Origin: JBFJKD01 sp041601945
GTDB lineage: Bacteria > Pseudomonadota > Gammaproteobacteria > Pseudomonadales > Porticoccaceae
Reading direction: 5' to 3'
NCBI GenBank assembly: GCA_041601945.1
Contig: JBFIHG010000054.1
Span: 1-11,622, forward strand
DNA: 11,622 nt
Made by a program: the position numbers and the translations under genes
The notes under the pieces: generated by a model
Databases searched by the model: none
What the model was told of the DNA's origin: nothing
What the model saw: only the letters and a program-made list of their open reading frames with translations
Shown: positions 1 through 6,160 of the stretch, in pieces
Position numbering within the stretch: position 1 is the stretch's first letter
Layout: each line of letters begins with the position of its first letter

Positions 1-2
1 CG

Positions 3-215
3 CCGGTGGTATTGAGTGACGGTTGCTACGGACAGGTTCCCAGGGTGTATATCGAGTGCTTGCAGGACCATGCTCTGCCGATTGGGTTTCAGCGCAAGAT
101 GCAAGCCGCGTCGCCCTGTCGGGCGGTGTGGACGATGGATACAGACCACTCGCCATTTTTATCACAGCCCCAGGAACTGACGGCGCTGCTGCTGAATATT
201 GCTGGATCCACTTGA
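3..215 (+). CDS. alpha/beta hydrolase, C-terminal fragment (5' end outside the window)
   Basis: The frame is open to the left edge and encodes about 70 residues ending in TGA. What is visible fits the end of an alpha/beta-hydrolase fold: a strand (VPRVYIECLQD) with the usual acid-bearing turn, then TMDTDHSPFLSQP followed by a short helix (ELTALLLNIA). The His of TDHSPF would be the catalytic histidine, and the 'DHSPFLSxP' context is typical of the esterase/salicylate-methylesterase-like group. The nucleophile elbow lies outside the window, so substrate cannot be judged. The next gene starts 50 bases downstream on the same strand, so a shared transcript is likely. The family assignment is from motif recognition only. 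Confidence 0.72.
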   Translation, partial: PVVLSDGCYGQVPRVYIECLQDHALPIGFQRKMQAASPCRAVWTMDTDHSPFLSQPQELTALLLNIAGST

Positions 216-265
216 TCACAACGGCTCCAGGTTCCAATTGGGCTGGGGGAAATCAGGAGACACCT

Positions 266-772
266 ATGGCCAGTAAATCTGTATCGATGCTACTGATGAT
301 GTTATGCACCTTAAGCGTACTCCCGGCGCGGGCCGAAACGGAGTTGCCTGCGATAGTCGACATCAAGCGCATGTCCATGGATACGGCGCTACGCATGGCC
401 AGCGCCGCGGTTGCACGCTGTCGCACTGAAGGGGTGCAGGCAGGAGTGACCGTGGTAGATCGGGGCGGTCATCCACAGGTGGTGTTGCGAGACGTGCTGG
501 CGATGGATTTGACCCTGGAGATGAGTCGCAAAAAGGCGTACACCGCAATGTCGTTTAATACGCCGACGTCCCGCCTGGGCGCGCGCGCCGAGTCGCCCCT
601 CGCCAACCACCATACGCTGATGTTTTCTGGCGGCGGGGTGCCGGTAACTGCCGCCGGTTCCATTCTCGGGGGGATCGGTGTCAGCGGCGCTCCCTCCGGA
701 GAAGTGGATGAAATCTGTGCCCAGGCGGGCATTGATGCTGTCGCCGAGGAACTGGAATGGGGCGCCATGTGA
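266..772 (+). CDS. exported GlcG/HbpS-like (heme-degrading/binding domain) protein
   Basis: A 168-aa protein. The frame is open further upstream, but the ATG at 266 is preceded by AGGAGA five bases away and begins a clear Sec signal peptide (hydrophobic stretch about residues 7-20, likely cleavage after ALPARA-type residues near 23). The mature part has the GlcG/HbpS fold signature: a helix (MDTALRMASAAVARC), the strand VTVVDRGGHPQVVLRD with the family's conserved D-x-x-G, then MSRKKAYTAMSFNTPT and the glycine-rich GGGVPVTAAGSILGGIGVSG, which is the most conserved block of the family. Members bind heme or act as small accessory proteins in catabolic operons. The export signal indicates a periplasmic location. 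It lies between an alpha/beta hydrolase and a CMD protein, suggesting a catabolic or redox role, but the ligand cannot be read from sequence. Confidence 0.85.
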   Translation: MASKSVSMLLMMLCTLSVLPARAETELPAIVDIKRMSMDTALRMASAAVARCRTEGVQAGVTVVDRGGHPQVVLRDVLAMDLTLEMSRKKAYTAMSFNTPTSRLGARAESPLANHHTLMFSGGGVPVTAAGSILGGIGVSGAPSGEVDEICAQAGIDAVAEELEWGAM

Positions 773-776
773 GCGG

Positions 777-806
777 TGGTTGCCATTGATACACCGATGG
801 CAACTA
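777..806 (+). other. intercistronic stem-loop
   Basis: The perfect 8-base inverted repeat GTTGCCAT (779-786) / ATGGCAAC (797-804) encloses a 10-base loop. The stem can extend outwards by a G-T and a T-A pair. It begins five bases after the stop of the GlcG-like gene and ends 18 bases before the Shine-Dalgarno of the next gene. No T-run follows, so it is not a standard intrinsic terminator. An mRNA-stabilising or expression-balancing intercistronic hairpin, or a dyad operator, would fit. Confidence 0.5.
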
Positions 807-836
807 AAGAATTCGACCATAAACAAGGAAAAATCT

Positions 837-1388
837 ATGAAATTAGCATCGCCAAGAATCGAACCGTTGCGCGAATCCGAGTGGAGTGACGCACAGCGCA
901 AGCTACTGGAGCCGGTGAAGAAAGAGGGGCAATTTTACAACGTGCTCGGCACCCTCAGTCGGCATATCGACGCGGCAGAAAAATTCTGGGTGTGGGCCAA
1001 TCACGTGATGGGCAAGACCTCCACTATCGGGGCGCGGGAACGGGAGTTACTGATTCTGCGGGTCGGCTGGCTATGTGACGCCGAATACGAATGGGGTCAG
1101 CACGTCCTGTTCGGGCGCAAAGAGGGCTTGAGCGAGGCGGAGATCGCGCGCATCAAGGCGGGGCCTGACGCACCGGGCTGGGACGATTTCGACAGGGCAT
1201 TGTTGCGGGCCGCTGATGAACTGCACAACGATGCGTTTATCGGCGATGCCACCTGGGCTACGCTGCGCAGCCGCTACAGTGACGTGCAGATGATGGATGT
1301 AGTGTTTGCGGTGGGTCAGTACCACCTGGTGTCGATGGCATTAAATAGTTTTGGTGTGCAGCTGGACAAGGGTGTTACGGGGTTCTGA
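837..1388 (+). CDS. carboxymuconolactone decarboxylase-like (CMD/AhpD fold) protein
   Basis: A 183-aa protein. The start is the ATG at 837 with AAGGAA six bases upstream; the longer open frame would overlap the preceding gene and lacks such a site. The all-helical CMD fold is recognisable: LGTLSRHIDAAEKFWVWANHVM, then GARERELLILRVGWLCDAEYEWGQHV (residues 66-90), the core block where AhpD-type enzymes carry a Cys-x-x-Cys pair and a His. Here Glu85 and His89 of the E-W-G-Q-H segment are kept but there is no CxxC; the only nearby cysteine is Cys80. It is therefore unlikely to be an AhpD-type peroxidase, and fits the subgroup often annotated only as CMD family in aromatic or lactone catabolic loci. 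Cytoplasmic. It ends tail to tail with the VOC gene. Confidence 0.85.
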   Translation: MKLASPRIEPLRESEWSDAQRKLLEPVKKEGQFYNVLGTLSRHIDAAEKFWVWANHVMGKTSTIGARERELLILRVGWLCDAEYEWGQHVLFGRKEGLSEAEIARIKAGPDAPGWDDFDRALLRAADELHNDAFIGDATWATLRSRYSDVQMMDVVFAVGQYHLVSMALNSFGVQLDKGVTGF

Positions 1389-1399
1389 ATAAATTTATT
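1388..1399. other. AT palindrome spanning two convergent stop codons
   Basis: AATAAATTTATT is a perfect 12-base palindrome. It includes the last base of the TGA stop of the CMD gene (+) and the whole TAA stop of the VOC gene (-, 1395-1397). Only six bases separate the two genes. The palindrome is too AT-rich and has no loop, so it is not a credible hairpin terminator; I see no terminator for either transcript here. Confidence 0.35.
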
Positions 1400-1817
1400 G
1401 TAAGGCGGTGAGTCTGGGCATATCGGGATCCTGTTGAAACTCGACCGTGTTGCCGGCCGGGTCGCAGGTAAAAATAAACCCCGCGACGCGATCGTAGGCG
1501 ACACCCTGAGCTGCGAGATGTTGTTCCGCGCGATCAATATTTTCCACATAAAATGCGGTGTGTGGGCCCATTGGGTCGCAGTTGGTGTGGTTAATTTGAT
1601 CGAGCATGCCGGACGCTTTGGCCGACGGATTGTGTTCGATCACGTGTATCTGGCCATTGGGGAACTGCATCCAGAACCCCGGAATTAGTGCATCGTATTG
1701 TTCCGGCAAGTCGCGCTTAACCGTGGTGATACCCAGCACGTCTGAGTAGAAATGGGTCATCTCCCGCAAGCGGGAGTGGCTGTTTATCGCGCTATGGTTA
1801 ATTCGGGTGATTTTCAT
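1395..1817 (-). CDS. VOC family (glyoxalase/extradiol dioxygenase fold) protein
   Basis: A 140-aa protein starting ITRINHSAINSHSRLREMTHFYSDVLGI, the classic first beta-alpha-beta module of the vicinal oxygen chelate superfamily. Candidate metal ligands sit at the expected places: His8 on strand 1, a residue of the I-H-V-I-E-H segment (58-62), His86 in G-P-H-T-A-F-Y-V starting the second module, and Glu126 in N-T-V-E-F near the C-terminus. The second module ends with the typical F-T-C-D-P-A-G-N-T-V-E-F turn. A divalent-metal lyase, isomerase or dioxygenase-like activity is likely, but the substrate is unknown. The start codon has only a weak GGGAC upstream. It is the last gene of the minus-strand group after the 116-aa protein (90 bases away) and may share its transcript. 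Confidence 0.85.
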   Translation of the reverse strand: MKITRINHSAINSHSRLREMTHFYSDVLGITTVKRDLPEQYDALIPGFWMQFPNGQIHVIEHNPSAKASGMLDQINHTNCDPMGPHTAFYVENIDRAEQHLAAQGVAYDRVAGFIFTCDPAGNTVEFQQDPDMPRLTALQ

Positions 1818-1884
1818 ACACAGCTTGTCCCGCTTGGGATAGCCGCCAGCCGCAGCCCCGTGGGGGCACAGATATCAGGCGAGA

Positions 1885-1928
1885 TATCGGTCACGGGTAA
1901 GTATCGGTCACGGGTAAGTATCGGTCAC
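1885..1928. repeat. 17-bp tandem repeat, 2.6 copies
   Basis: The unit TATCGGTCACGGGTAAG occurs at 1885-1901 and 1902-1918 without mismatches, followed by ten bases of a third copy (1919-1928). On the minus strand the rightmost copies encode the C-terminal residues VTDTYP and the stop (1908-1910) of the 116-aa gene; the remaining copy lies just downstream of the stop. Two GATATC sites (1871-1876, 1883-1888) flank the left end. The arrangement looks like replication slippage at the 3' end of the gene. Confidence 0.85.
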
Positions 1929-2258
1929 AAATTTTTGCCAGGCTCGCCACTGCTCGGGGTGGTATTTGTACTTGGGGTGATCATAGGCCGCGACATAAAA
2001 AACCTTACCGTTGCTGGCGCCCGCCACTGAGCCGATAAATGTCATTTCCTTTTCGTACATGGACTTTTGTTCGGGTGGCACCTGTTTGGCCGCATCGGCG
2101 GACCACAGTCCGGCGCGGCGCATCTGGTCGATAATCGTTTGCGCATCGCCGTCGCTAAGGCCCCAGCCAGTGCACAAATACAGGCTGGCATTGGCAGCAT
2201 CGCCGCCATCGAAATACAGATGAAAGTTTTTGATTAATGCACTGCCCGATATCGCCAT
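1908..2258 (-). CDS. hypothetical protein, 116 aa, unrecognised family
   Basis: The ATG at 2258 is chosen because a full AGGAGG Shine-Dalgarno lies seven bases upstream; the open frame continues 45 codons further but that part has no ribosome binding site and a low-complexity, shadow-like composition. The protein begins MAISGSALIKNFHLYFDGG and has no signal peptide or transmembrane helix, so it is probably cytoplasmic. Notable segments are LYLCTGWGLSDGDAQTIIDQMRRAGLW (about residues 28-54), an acidic/basic linker (PPEQKSMYEKEM) and an aromatic, charged C-terminus (AYDHPKYKYHPEQWRAWQKFV). I do not recognise the family and assign no function. It lies between a CoA-transferase and a VOC protein on the same strand. 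The stop codon lies in a tandem repeat, so the natural C-terminus may have been altered. Confidence 0.75.
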   Translation of the reverse strand: MAISGSALIKNFHLYFDGGDAANASLYLCTGWGLSDGDAQTIIDQMRRAGLWSADAAKQVPPEQKSMYEKEMTFIGSVAGASNGKVFYVAAYDHPKYKYHPEQWRAWQKFVTDTYP

Positions 2259-2265
2259 GGTAAAG

Positions 2266-2271
2266 CCTCCT
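2266..2271 (-). promoter_or_regulatory. strong Shine-Dalgarno deciding the start of the 116-aa gene
   Basis: Minus-strand AGGAGG, within AAAGGAGG, lies seven bases before the ATG at 2258. It is the best ribosome binding site in the window and argues against the longer open frame. Confidence 0.85.
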
Positions 2272-2293
2272 TTCTCCAGTGTAAGTTTGATGC

Positions 2294-2324
2294 ATTGTAG
2301 ACGCGCACGCGGTGCGGTCGCCAA
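2294..2324 (-). promoter_or_regulatory. putative sigma70-type promoter for the 116-aa gene
   Basis: On the minus strand, TTGGCG (2319-2324, 4 of 6 to the -35 consensus) is followed after 19 bases by TACAAT (2294-2299, 5 of 6 to the -10 consensus). The spacer is longer than the optimum of 17. The start site would fall near 2287, giving a leader of about 30 bases that contains the strong Shine-Dalgarno. Suggests the small gene can be expressed apart from the CoA-transferase upstream. Confidence 0.35.
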
Positions 2325-2328
2325 TCCA

Positions 2329-2340
2329 GTTACGGGTAAC
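2329..2340. promoter_or_regulatory. dyad GTTAC-GG-GTAAC, possible operator
   Basis: A perfect 5-base inverted repeat with a 2-base centre lies between the CoA-transferase stop (2351) and the putative -35 box of the 116-aa gene, inside a looser outer repeat CCAGT (2326-2330) / ACTGG (2344-2348). Its position just upstream of the -35 would suit an activator site. It shares the ACGGGTAA core with the tandem repeat 400 bases away. The regulator is unknown and the site could be fortuitous. Confidence 0.3.
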
Positions 2341-2350
2341 CTTACTGGTG

Positions 2351-3544
2351 CTAAATATTTTGCGTGTAGCCCTCGGTGCCAATGGCCCGGCAATTATTCA
2401 ACTCGCTAATTTCCTCCTGACTAAAACCCCACTCTGCCAGCGCTTCGTCCGTATGTTCCCCAAACGCCGGGGGCGGAGACTGAATGGCGCCGGGAGTCCC
2501 CTGAAACACGGGCGCGGGACTGGGTTGCTGCACACTCTTGACGGTCTGAAACCCGTTGCGATCCACATTATGTGGGTAATTCATGGCCTCCTTGAAGGTT
2601 AGTACAGGGGACACGCAGGCGTCGGTATTTTCAAACATGTCGCTCCACTGATCCCGTGTCTTACTGGCAAAAGCCGCACTGATCTGGCGTTGCATCTCGG
2701 GCCACAGGTTTTGGTCGCGATGATTTTTCCACTGGCTTGCATCGATGCCGAGCGTTGCCATGGCGATATCGAAAAACTTGCGCTCAATGGCGCCGATGGC
2801 CATATACAGGCCGTCGGAGGTTTTGTAGGTTCCGTAAAAAGGCGCGCCTCCGTCCAGCATATTGGATTCCCGTTCCAGCACATAGGCGCCTTCCTGCAGC
2901 AGCCCAAACATGCCTGCTGCCAGATAGGCGGAGCCGTCGCACATCGCCGCGTCCACCACCTGACCGACGCCAGTGTTACGTGCGCAGATAATGGCCGCCA
3001 GGGTTCCGAACGCGGAGAACATGGCACCAGCGCCCATATCCGCCACCAGATTCAGCGGCGGCACAGGACGTCCTTCTTTCGGGCCGATGGCGGCGAGTAC
3101 GCCCGTGATAGAGAGGTAATTAATATCGTGTCCGGCGGATTTTGCGAGCCGGCCGGTCTGGCCCCAGCCGGTGGTACGGGTCAATACCAGTTTGGGATTG
3201 CGGGCCAGCAGCACGTCCGGTCCAAGGCCCAGTTTTTCCAGGGTTCCGGGGCGAAATGGGTCGAGCACGGCATCGGCATTTTCCACCAGCTTTAAGATGA
3301 CGTTTTTCGCCGCCGGATGCTTCAGATCGATGGCTACGGATTTGCGGCCACGACGCTGTATATCGTAATCCTGACCCCTGGGAACCCCCAGCCCCGACGG
3401 CGTTGGACGATCGAGGCGCAGCACCGTTGCCCCCGCATCCGACAACAGCATGCTGCACAGGGGGCCCGGGCCAATACCACCAAATTCAATGATTTTGATG
3501 CCGGATAGCGGGCCACTGGCCTGGAATGGGTGGTGGGTACTCAT
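2351..3544 (-). CDS. CoA-transferase family III / alpha-methylacyl-CoA racemase-like protein
   Basis: A 397-aa cytoplasmic protein, normal length for the family, starting at an ATG with GAGGAA six bases upstream. The N-terminus GPLSGIKIIEFGGIGPGPLCSMLLSDAGATVLRLDRP is the signature CoA-binding block of CaiB/BaiF proteins, specifically the racemase (AMACR/MCR) branch with G-I-G-P-G-P. The FRPGTLEKLGLGPD segment (97-110) is also diagnostic. The residues equivalent to the catalytic set of mycobacterial MCR (His126, Asp156, Glu241) appear present: His139 in A-G-H-D-I-N-Y, Asp169 in N-L-V-A-D-M-G-A-G, and Glu254 in G-A-I-E-R-K-F-F. Likely role: epimerisation of 2-methylacyl-CoA thioesters in branched-chain, sterol or bile-acid-type beta-oxidation, or transfer of CoA. 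The neighbours (116-aa and VOC genes) do not narrow the substrate. Confidence 0.92.
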   Translation of the reverse strand: MSTHHPFQASGPLSGIKIIEFGGIGPGPLCSMLLSDAGATVLRLDRPTPSGLGVPRGQDYDIQRRGRKSVAIDLKHPAAKNVILKLVENADAVLDPFRPGTLEKLGLGPDVLLARNPKLVLTRTTGWGQTGRLAKSAGHDINYLSITGVLAAIGPKEGRPVPPLNLVADMGAGAMFSAFGTLAAIICARNTGVGQVVDAAMCDGSAYLAAGMFGLLQEGAYVLERESNMLDGGAPFYGTYKTSDGLYMAIGAIERKFFDIAMATLGIDASQWKNHRDQNLWPEMQRQISAAFASKTRDQWSDMFENTDACVSPVLTFKEAMNYPHNVDRNGFQTVKSVQQPSPAPVFQGTPGAIQSPPPAFGEHTDEALAEWGFSQEEISELNNCRAIGTEGYTQNI

Positions 3545-3628
3545 GATAAATTCCTCGCAACGGTGGGTCGCAATCTGTGCATTGGGGTTAGGGCTACCAT
3601 CGCGTAGCTAAACATAGACAGTACCGGT

Positions 3629-4102
3629 TCAGGTCTGTGATGCATTTTTGCTCAGCGCTAAAATCCTTTGCCACTCCCCGGCGCTGACCGGTTGAATGGA
3701 CAGGCGACTCTGCTTGACCAGGATCATATTTGCCAGCGCCGCCTGTTTTTTTATAGTTTGCAAGGTAACCAGGCGCGGGAATTTTTCGACCAGACGAATA
3801 TCCACGCAAAACCATCGGGGACTTTGTGGATTAGCCTTAGCATCGTGGTATGGGCTACTCACATCAAACTGAGCGGGATCGGGGTAGCCCGATCTCACTA
3901 CCCGCGCGATCCCGGCCACCCCCGCTGGTTTACAGCTGGAGTGATAGACCAATATCTGGTCGCCTATCTGTACCTCGTCGCGCAGCAGATTGCGCGCCTG
4001 ATAATTGCGAATCCCATCCCAGCGCGCGACTCCCTCAGGCGCCGCCGCCAGGTCGTCGATGCTGTACTCGTTGGGTTCGGTCTTGAATAACCAGTGGCGC
4101 AT
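3629..4102 (-). CDS. EVE domain-containing protein
   Basis: A 157-aa protein that is almost entirely one EVE domain (PUA/YTH-like fold, relative of eukaryotic THYN1). The family N-terminus is obvious: MRHWLFKTEPNEYSIDDL, then RWDGIRNYQARNLLRD (28-42), GDQILVYHSSCKPAGVAGIARVV (48-69), and the C-terminal block QSRLSIQPVSAGEWQRILAL (131-150). The ATG at 4102 is preferred over the open frame up to 4153 because family members begin exactly with M-[RK]-x-W. No good Shine-Dalgarno is visible. The domain is thought to recognise modified bases in nucleic acids. In this setting, next to slyD and without nuclease domains, a housekeeping function is more likely than a defence one. It may be read through from the slyD promoter (66 bases between the genes). 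Confidence 0.92.
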   Translation of the reverse strand: MRHWLFKTEPNEYSIDDLAAAPEGVARWDGIRNYQARNLLRDEVQIGDQILVYHSSCKPAGVAGIARVVRSGYPDPAQFDVSSPYHDAKANPQSPRWFCVDIRLVEKFPRLVTLQTIKKQAALANMILVKQSRLSIQPVSAGEWQRILALSKNASQT

Positions 4103-4128
4103 ATTATGTTGTTGAATCCGCGCTGTGT

Positions 4129-4162
4129 GCGGGTCGCGTTGTGTTCGTTGCACGGGACCCGC
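4129..4162 (-). other. 7-bp inverted repeat between slyD and the EVE gene
   Basis: GCGGGTC (4129-4135) and GACCCGC (4156-4162) can form a 7-bp stem with a 20-base loop, starting six bases after the slyD stop in the direction of transcription. No T-run follows on the minus strand, so an intrinsic terminator is not supported. It could act as an intercistronic hairpin. Confidence 0.3.
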
Positions 4163-4168
4163 AATGGC

Positions 4169-4651
4169 TCAGTGGTGATGCCCGCCGGGGCCATGCACAT
4201 GACCGTGTTGCAACTCTTCTTCGGTAGCGTCCCGCACAGCTTCCACCGATACATCGAAATTCAGTGTCTCGCCCGCCAGGGGGTGATTACCATCCACGGT
4301 AACCTGTTTGTCGTCTATATTCGTGACCACCACGGTTAGTGGGCCGCGTTCGGTCTGGGCACTAAAGCGCATGCCAACTTCGATAACCGTGTCTGCGGCA
4401 AAGGCGTCGCGGGGCACTTGCTGGACCATCTCTTCGATGATTTCACCGTAACCGTCCTGGGGTTCGATACGGGCGGTAATCTTGTCTCCGGCCTTTTTGT
4501 CGGTTAGCGCCTGCTCCAGGCCGGGGATAATGTTGCCCGCCCCATAGAGAAAGGTTAGGGGTTGCTGCTCGGCAGAGGAATCCAGCACGGTGCCTTTGTC
4601 ATCGGTTAATGTGTAGTGAATAGCGACCACTGCGTTGGGCTTAATAAGCAT
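4169..4651 (-). CDS. slyD: FKBP-type peptidyl-prolyl cis-trans isomerase SlyD
   Basis: A 160-aa cytoplasmic FKBP-fold isomerase and chaperone. The ATG at 4651 (MLIKPNAVVAIHYTL) is the family start and has GGGAG nine bases upstream; it also lies downstream of a good promoter, which excludes the longer open frame. The FKBP half is split as in SlyD: residues 1-64 include PLTFLYGAGNIIPGLEQAL, the insert-in-flap chaperone domain spans about 66-120 (from DGYGE), and FKBP resumes at GNHPLAGETLNFDV (121-134), a hallmark of SlyD/SlpA. The tail HGHVHGPGGHHH (149-160) is a short His-rich metal-binding tail; E. coli SlyD has a longer Cys/His-rich one that binds nickel for hydrogenase maturation. Here there are no cysteines in the tail. 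Confidence 0.95.
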   Translation of the reverse strand: MLIKPNAVVAIHYTLTDDKGTVLDSSAEQQPLTFLYGAGNIIPGLEQALTDKKAGDKITARIEPQDGYGEIIEEMVQQVPRDAFAADTVIEVGMRFSAQTERGPLTVVVTNIDDKQVTVDGNHPLAGETLNFDVSVEAVRDATEEELQHGHVHGPGGHHH

Positions 4652-4684
4652 AGTGGCAATCTCCCGGTTTTGATAAGGCCGCAC

Positions 4685-4713
4685 ATTATGGGTGATGCGC
4701 AGCGGGGTCTCAA
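4685..4713 (-). promoter_or_regulatory. sigma70-type promoter of slyD
   Basis: Minus-strand TTGAGA (4708-4713) and CATAAT (4685-4690) are separated by exactly 17 bases. Both hexamers match the consensus at most positions, including TTGA and the final AAT. The predicted start near 4677 leaves a leader of about 26 bases to the slyD ATG with its GGGAG site. The -35 box lies seven bases past the M48 protease stop, so slyD is a separate transcription unit from the large operon upstream. Confidence 0.65.
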
Positions 4714-4719
4714 GGCGGG

Positions 4720-6156
4720 CTAGCGGATGATCTTGATCCATGCCCCGGCCTGGGGCTCACCCACCGGGTAGGCATCGTTGATCAAACGCAGATCGTCCTC
4801 GCCGTTTTTACCGAGATTAAGACGGCGTGCGAGCTCGGCGTAGGTGGCTCCGGGTAGTGCTTTGACGTAGTGAATGCTGCGCGCCTCCGGTGCGGCCAGT
4901 GCGCGGCGGGACAGGGGCCGAAACGATTGCACGATGTCCAGATAGGTCTTGTCATCAACCTCATTCAGTGTGCGATCAGGCGTGCCCCCAGCGCGGGCAA
5001 CACCCCTAAACACAAATGCCCCGCGTCCGTAGTACAGCACCGCGAGACGTTGTTCTGGCGCGTTGTTACGCGCCGCCACCACGCCGCTATGGCCCGGCAT
5101 GCGGGCCTGTACAAACGGCTGGGATTTTTTGAGCAAGGGTATACCGAGGGTATTTTTGATAAATTCCTGCGGACTGTAGGTGGTGCGAGGTTTAATGTGC
5201 AGCGTCAAGGTCAATGCCTGATCCGCTGACTGACCGCGAATTTCGTTGCTGTTCTCTACAAATTGCCAACCGGCCGGGTAGTCAAACTGAAAGCCATAGC
5301 GTTGGTGATAAAAGCGGTTTTCGACTGGCGCGACGGCCTGAATATTTCGCCCCCAGACCAGTCCTTCGCTAGCGATGCGAAATTCGTTGATATTGCGTTC
5401 GCCAGCTACGGATGCGGTATTTTTATCCGCATTATTAATGATTTCCAGCAAGCGCTTGTCGTTGCGCGGGTGGGTGGCAAATAGTCCGTGGTAGGTGGTC
5501 GGCTTGGCGCCGGCGTCGCGGGCGCGCTTTTTTTCGACGCGTTCGTGATCCTTAAGCAGGGCGATCACCTCAATCATCGCCTGGGTGTCATAGCCAGCGC
5601 GGGCGAGGAATTGCGCGCCGAGGCCATCGGCTTCAAGTTCCATGTCGCGGCCGTAACCCCGCACTGTCGCCGCGCCCCACATGGCCGACGCTTCGCCCAC
5701 CTCGTAACTTTGGGTGAGAATGGCAAGTAGTCCCGCGGCTACATTACTGCCGGTTTGGGCGCGTTTTTGACGCGCTGCATGGCGTGCGGTGACGTGGGCA
5801 ATTTCGTGGGCTAGCACTGCGGCCAGCTGGGCCTCGGAGTTCATATAGGTCAGCAGGCCGCGGTGGATATAGATGTAGCCCCCGGGGGTGGCGAACGCAT
5901 TGATGTCGGGATTATCTATCACCGTGAAGGTGTAGGGTAGATCCGGTCGGTCGGAATGCTGCGCCAACCGCTGGCCGACGTCGTTGACATAGGAGGTTAG
6001 TTTTTGATCGGCGTAAACAGGCATTTCGGCCAGTATTTTGTCGTACATTTCCTTGCCAATTTCGGCTTCTTTTTTTTCCGATAACATCAGCGCGCCATGG
6101 CCGTCGGCGATCCAGGTACAGCACAGCAACAATACAAGGGAAAGGAAGCTTTTCAT
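4720..6156 (-). CDS. periplasmic M48 family metalloprotease with LysM-like C-terminus (BepA/LoiP-like)
   Basis: A 478-aa protein with an N-terminal signal peptide (residues 1 to about 20) and an M48 peptidase domain over about 28-245. Zinc ligands are visible: H-E-I-A-H at 117-121 and the third ligand Glu173 in M-E-L-E-A-D (ExxxD, Asp177). Other family marks are NAFATPGGYIYIHRGLL (86-102) and THPRNDKR (228-235). In place of the TPR domain of BepA there is a beta-rich region (about 265-415, including YGFQFDYPAGW) and a C-terminal LysM-like module from about 425 (YVKALPGATYAELARRL to YPVGEPQAGAWIKII). This suggests quality control of outer-membrane or lipoprotein substrates near peptidoglycan. 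It starts four bases after the stop of the preceding lipoprotein gene with no evident Shine-Dalgarno, so translation is probably coupled. Confidence 0.9.
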   Translation of the reverse strand: MKSFLSLVLLLCCTWIADGHGALMLSEKKEAEIGKEMYDKILAEMPVYADQKLTSYVNDVGQRLAQHSDRPDLPYTFTVIDNPDINAFATPGGYIYIHRGLLTYMNSEAQLAAVLAHEIAHVTARHAARQKRAQTGSNVAAGLLAILTQSYEVGEASAMWGAATVRGYGRDMELEADGLGAQFLARAGYDTQAMIEVIALLKDHERVEKKRARDAGAKPTTYHGLFATHPRNDKRLLEIINNADKNTASVAGERNINEFRIASEGLVWGRNIQAVAPVENRFYHQRYGFQFDYPAGWQFVENSNEIRGQSADQALTLTLHIKPRTTYSPQEFIKNTLGIPLLKKSQPFVQARMPGHSGVVAARNNAPEQRLAVLYYGRGAFVFRGVARAGGTPDRTLNEVDDKTYLDIVQSFRPLSRRALAAPEARSIHYVKALPGATYAELARRLNLGKNGEDDLRLINDAYPVGEPQAGAWIKIIR

Positions 6157-6160
6157 GGTA

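Noticed and set aside
389..901. Long open frames opposite the GlcG-like gene, and similar long frames opposite or within the other genes (for example 2690-3295, 7588-8229, 9012-9671)
   Set aside because: They lie opposite or inside clearly recognisable genes, are rich in Arg, Cys and Pro as expected of shadows in GC-rich DNA, and lack ribosome binding sites and family motifs.
1752..2030. A 92-codon plus-strand frame across the VOC to 116-aa gap
   Set aside because: It overlaps the VOC gene antisense, crosses the tandem repeat, and has no Shine-Dalgarno or recognisable domain.
3593..3608. GCTAC / GTAGC hairpin between the EVE and CoA-transferase genes
   Set aside because: Only five pairs with a six-base loop and no T-run; expected by chance.
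3629..4102. EVE domain protein as a modification-dependent defence protein
   Set aside because: It is a stand-alone EVE domain of housekeeping type beside slyD, with no nuclease or other defence gene nearby.
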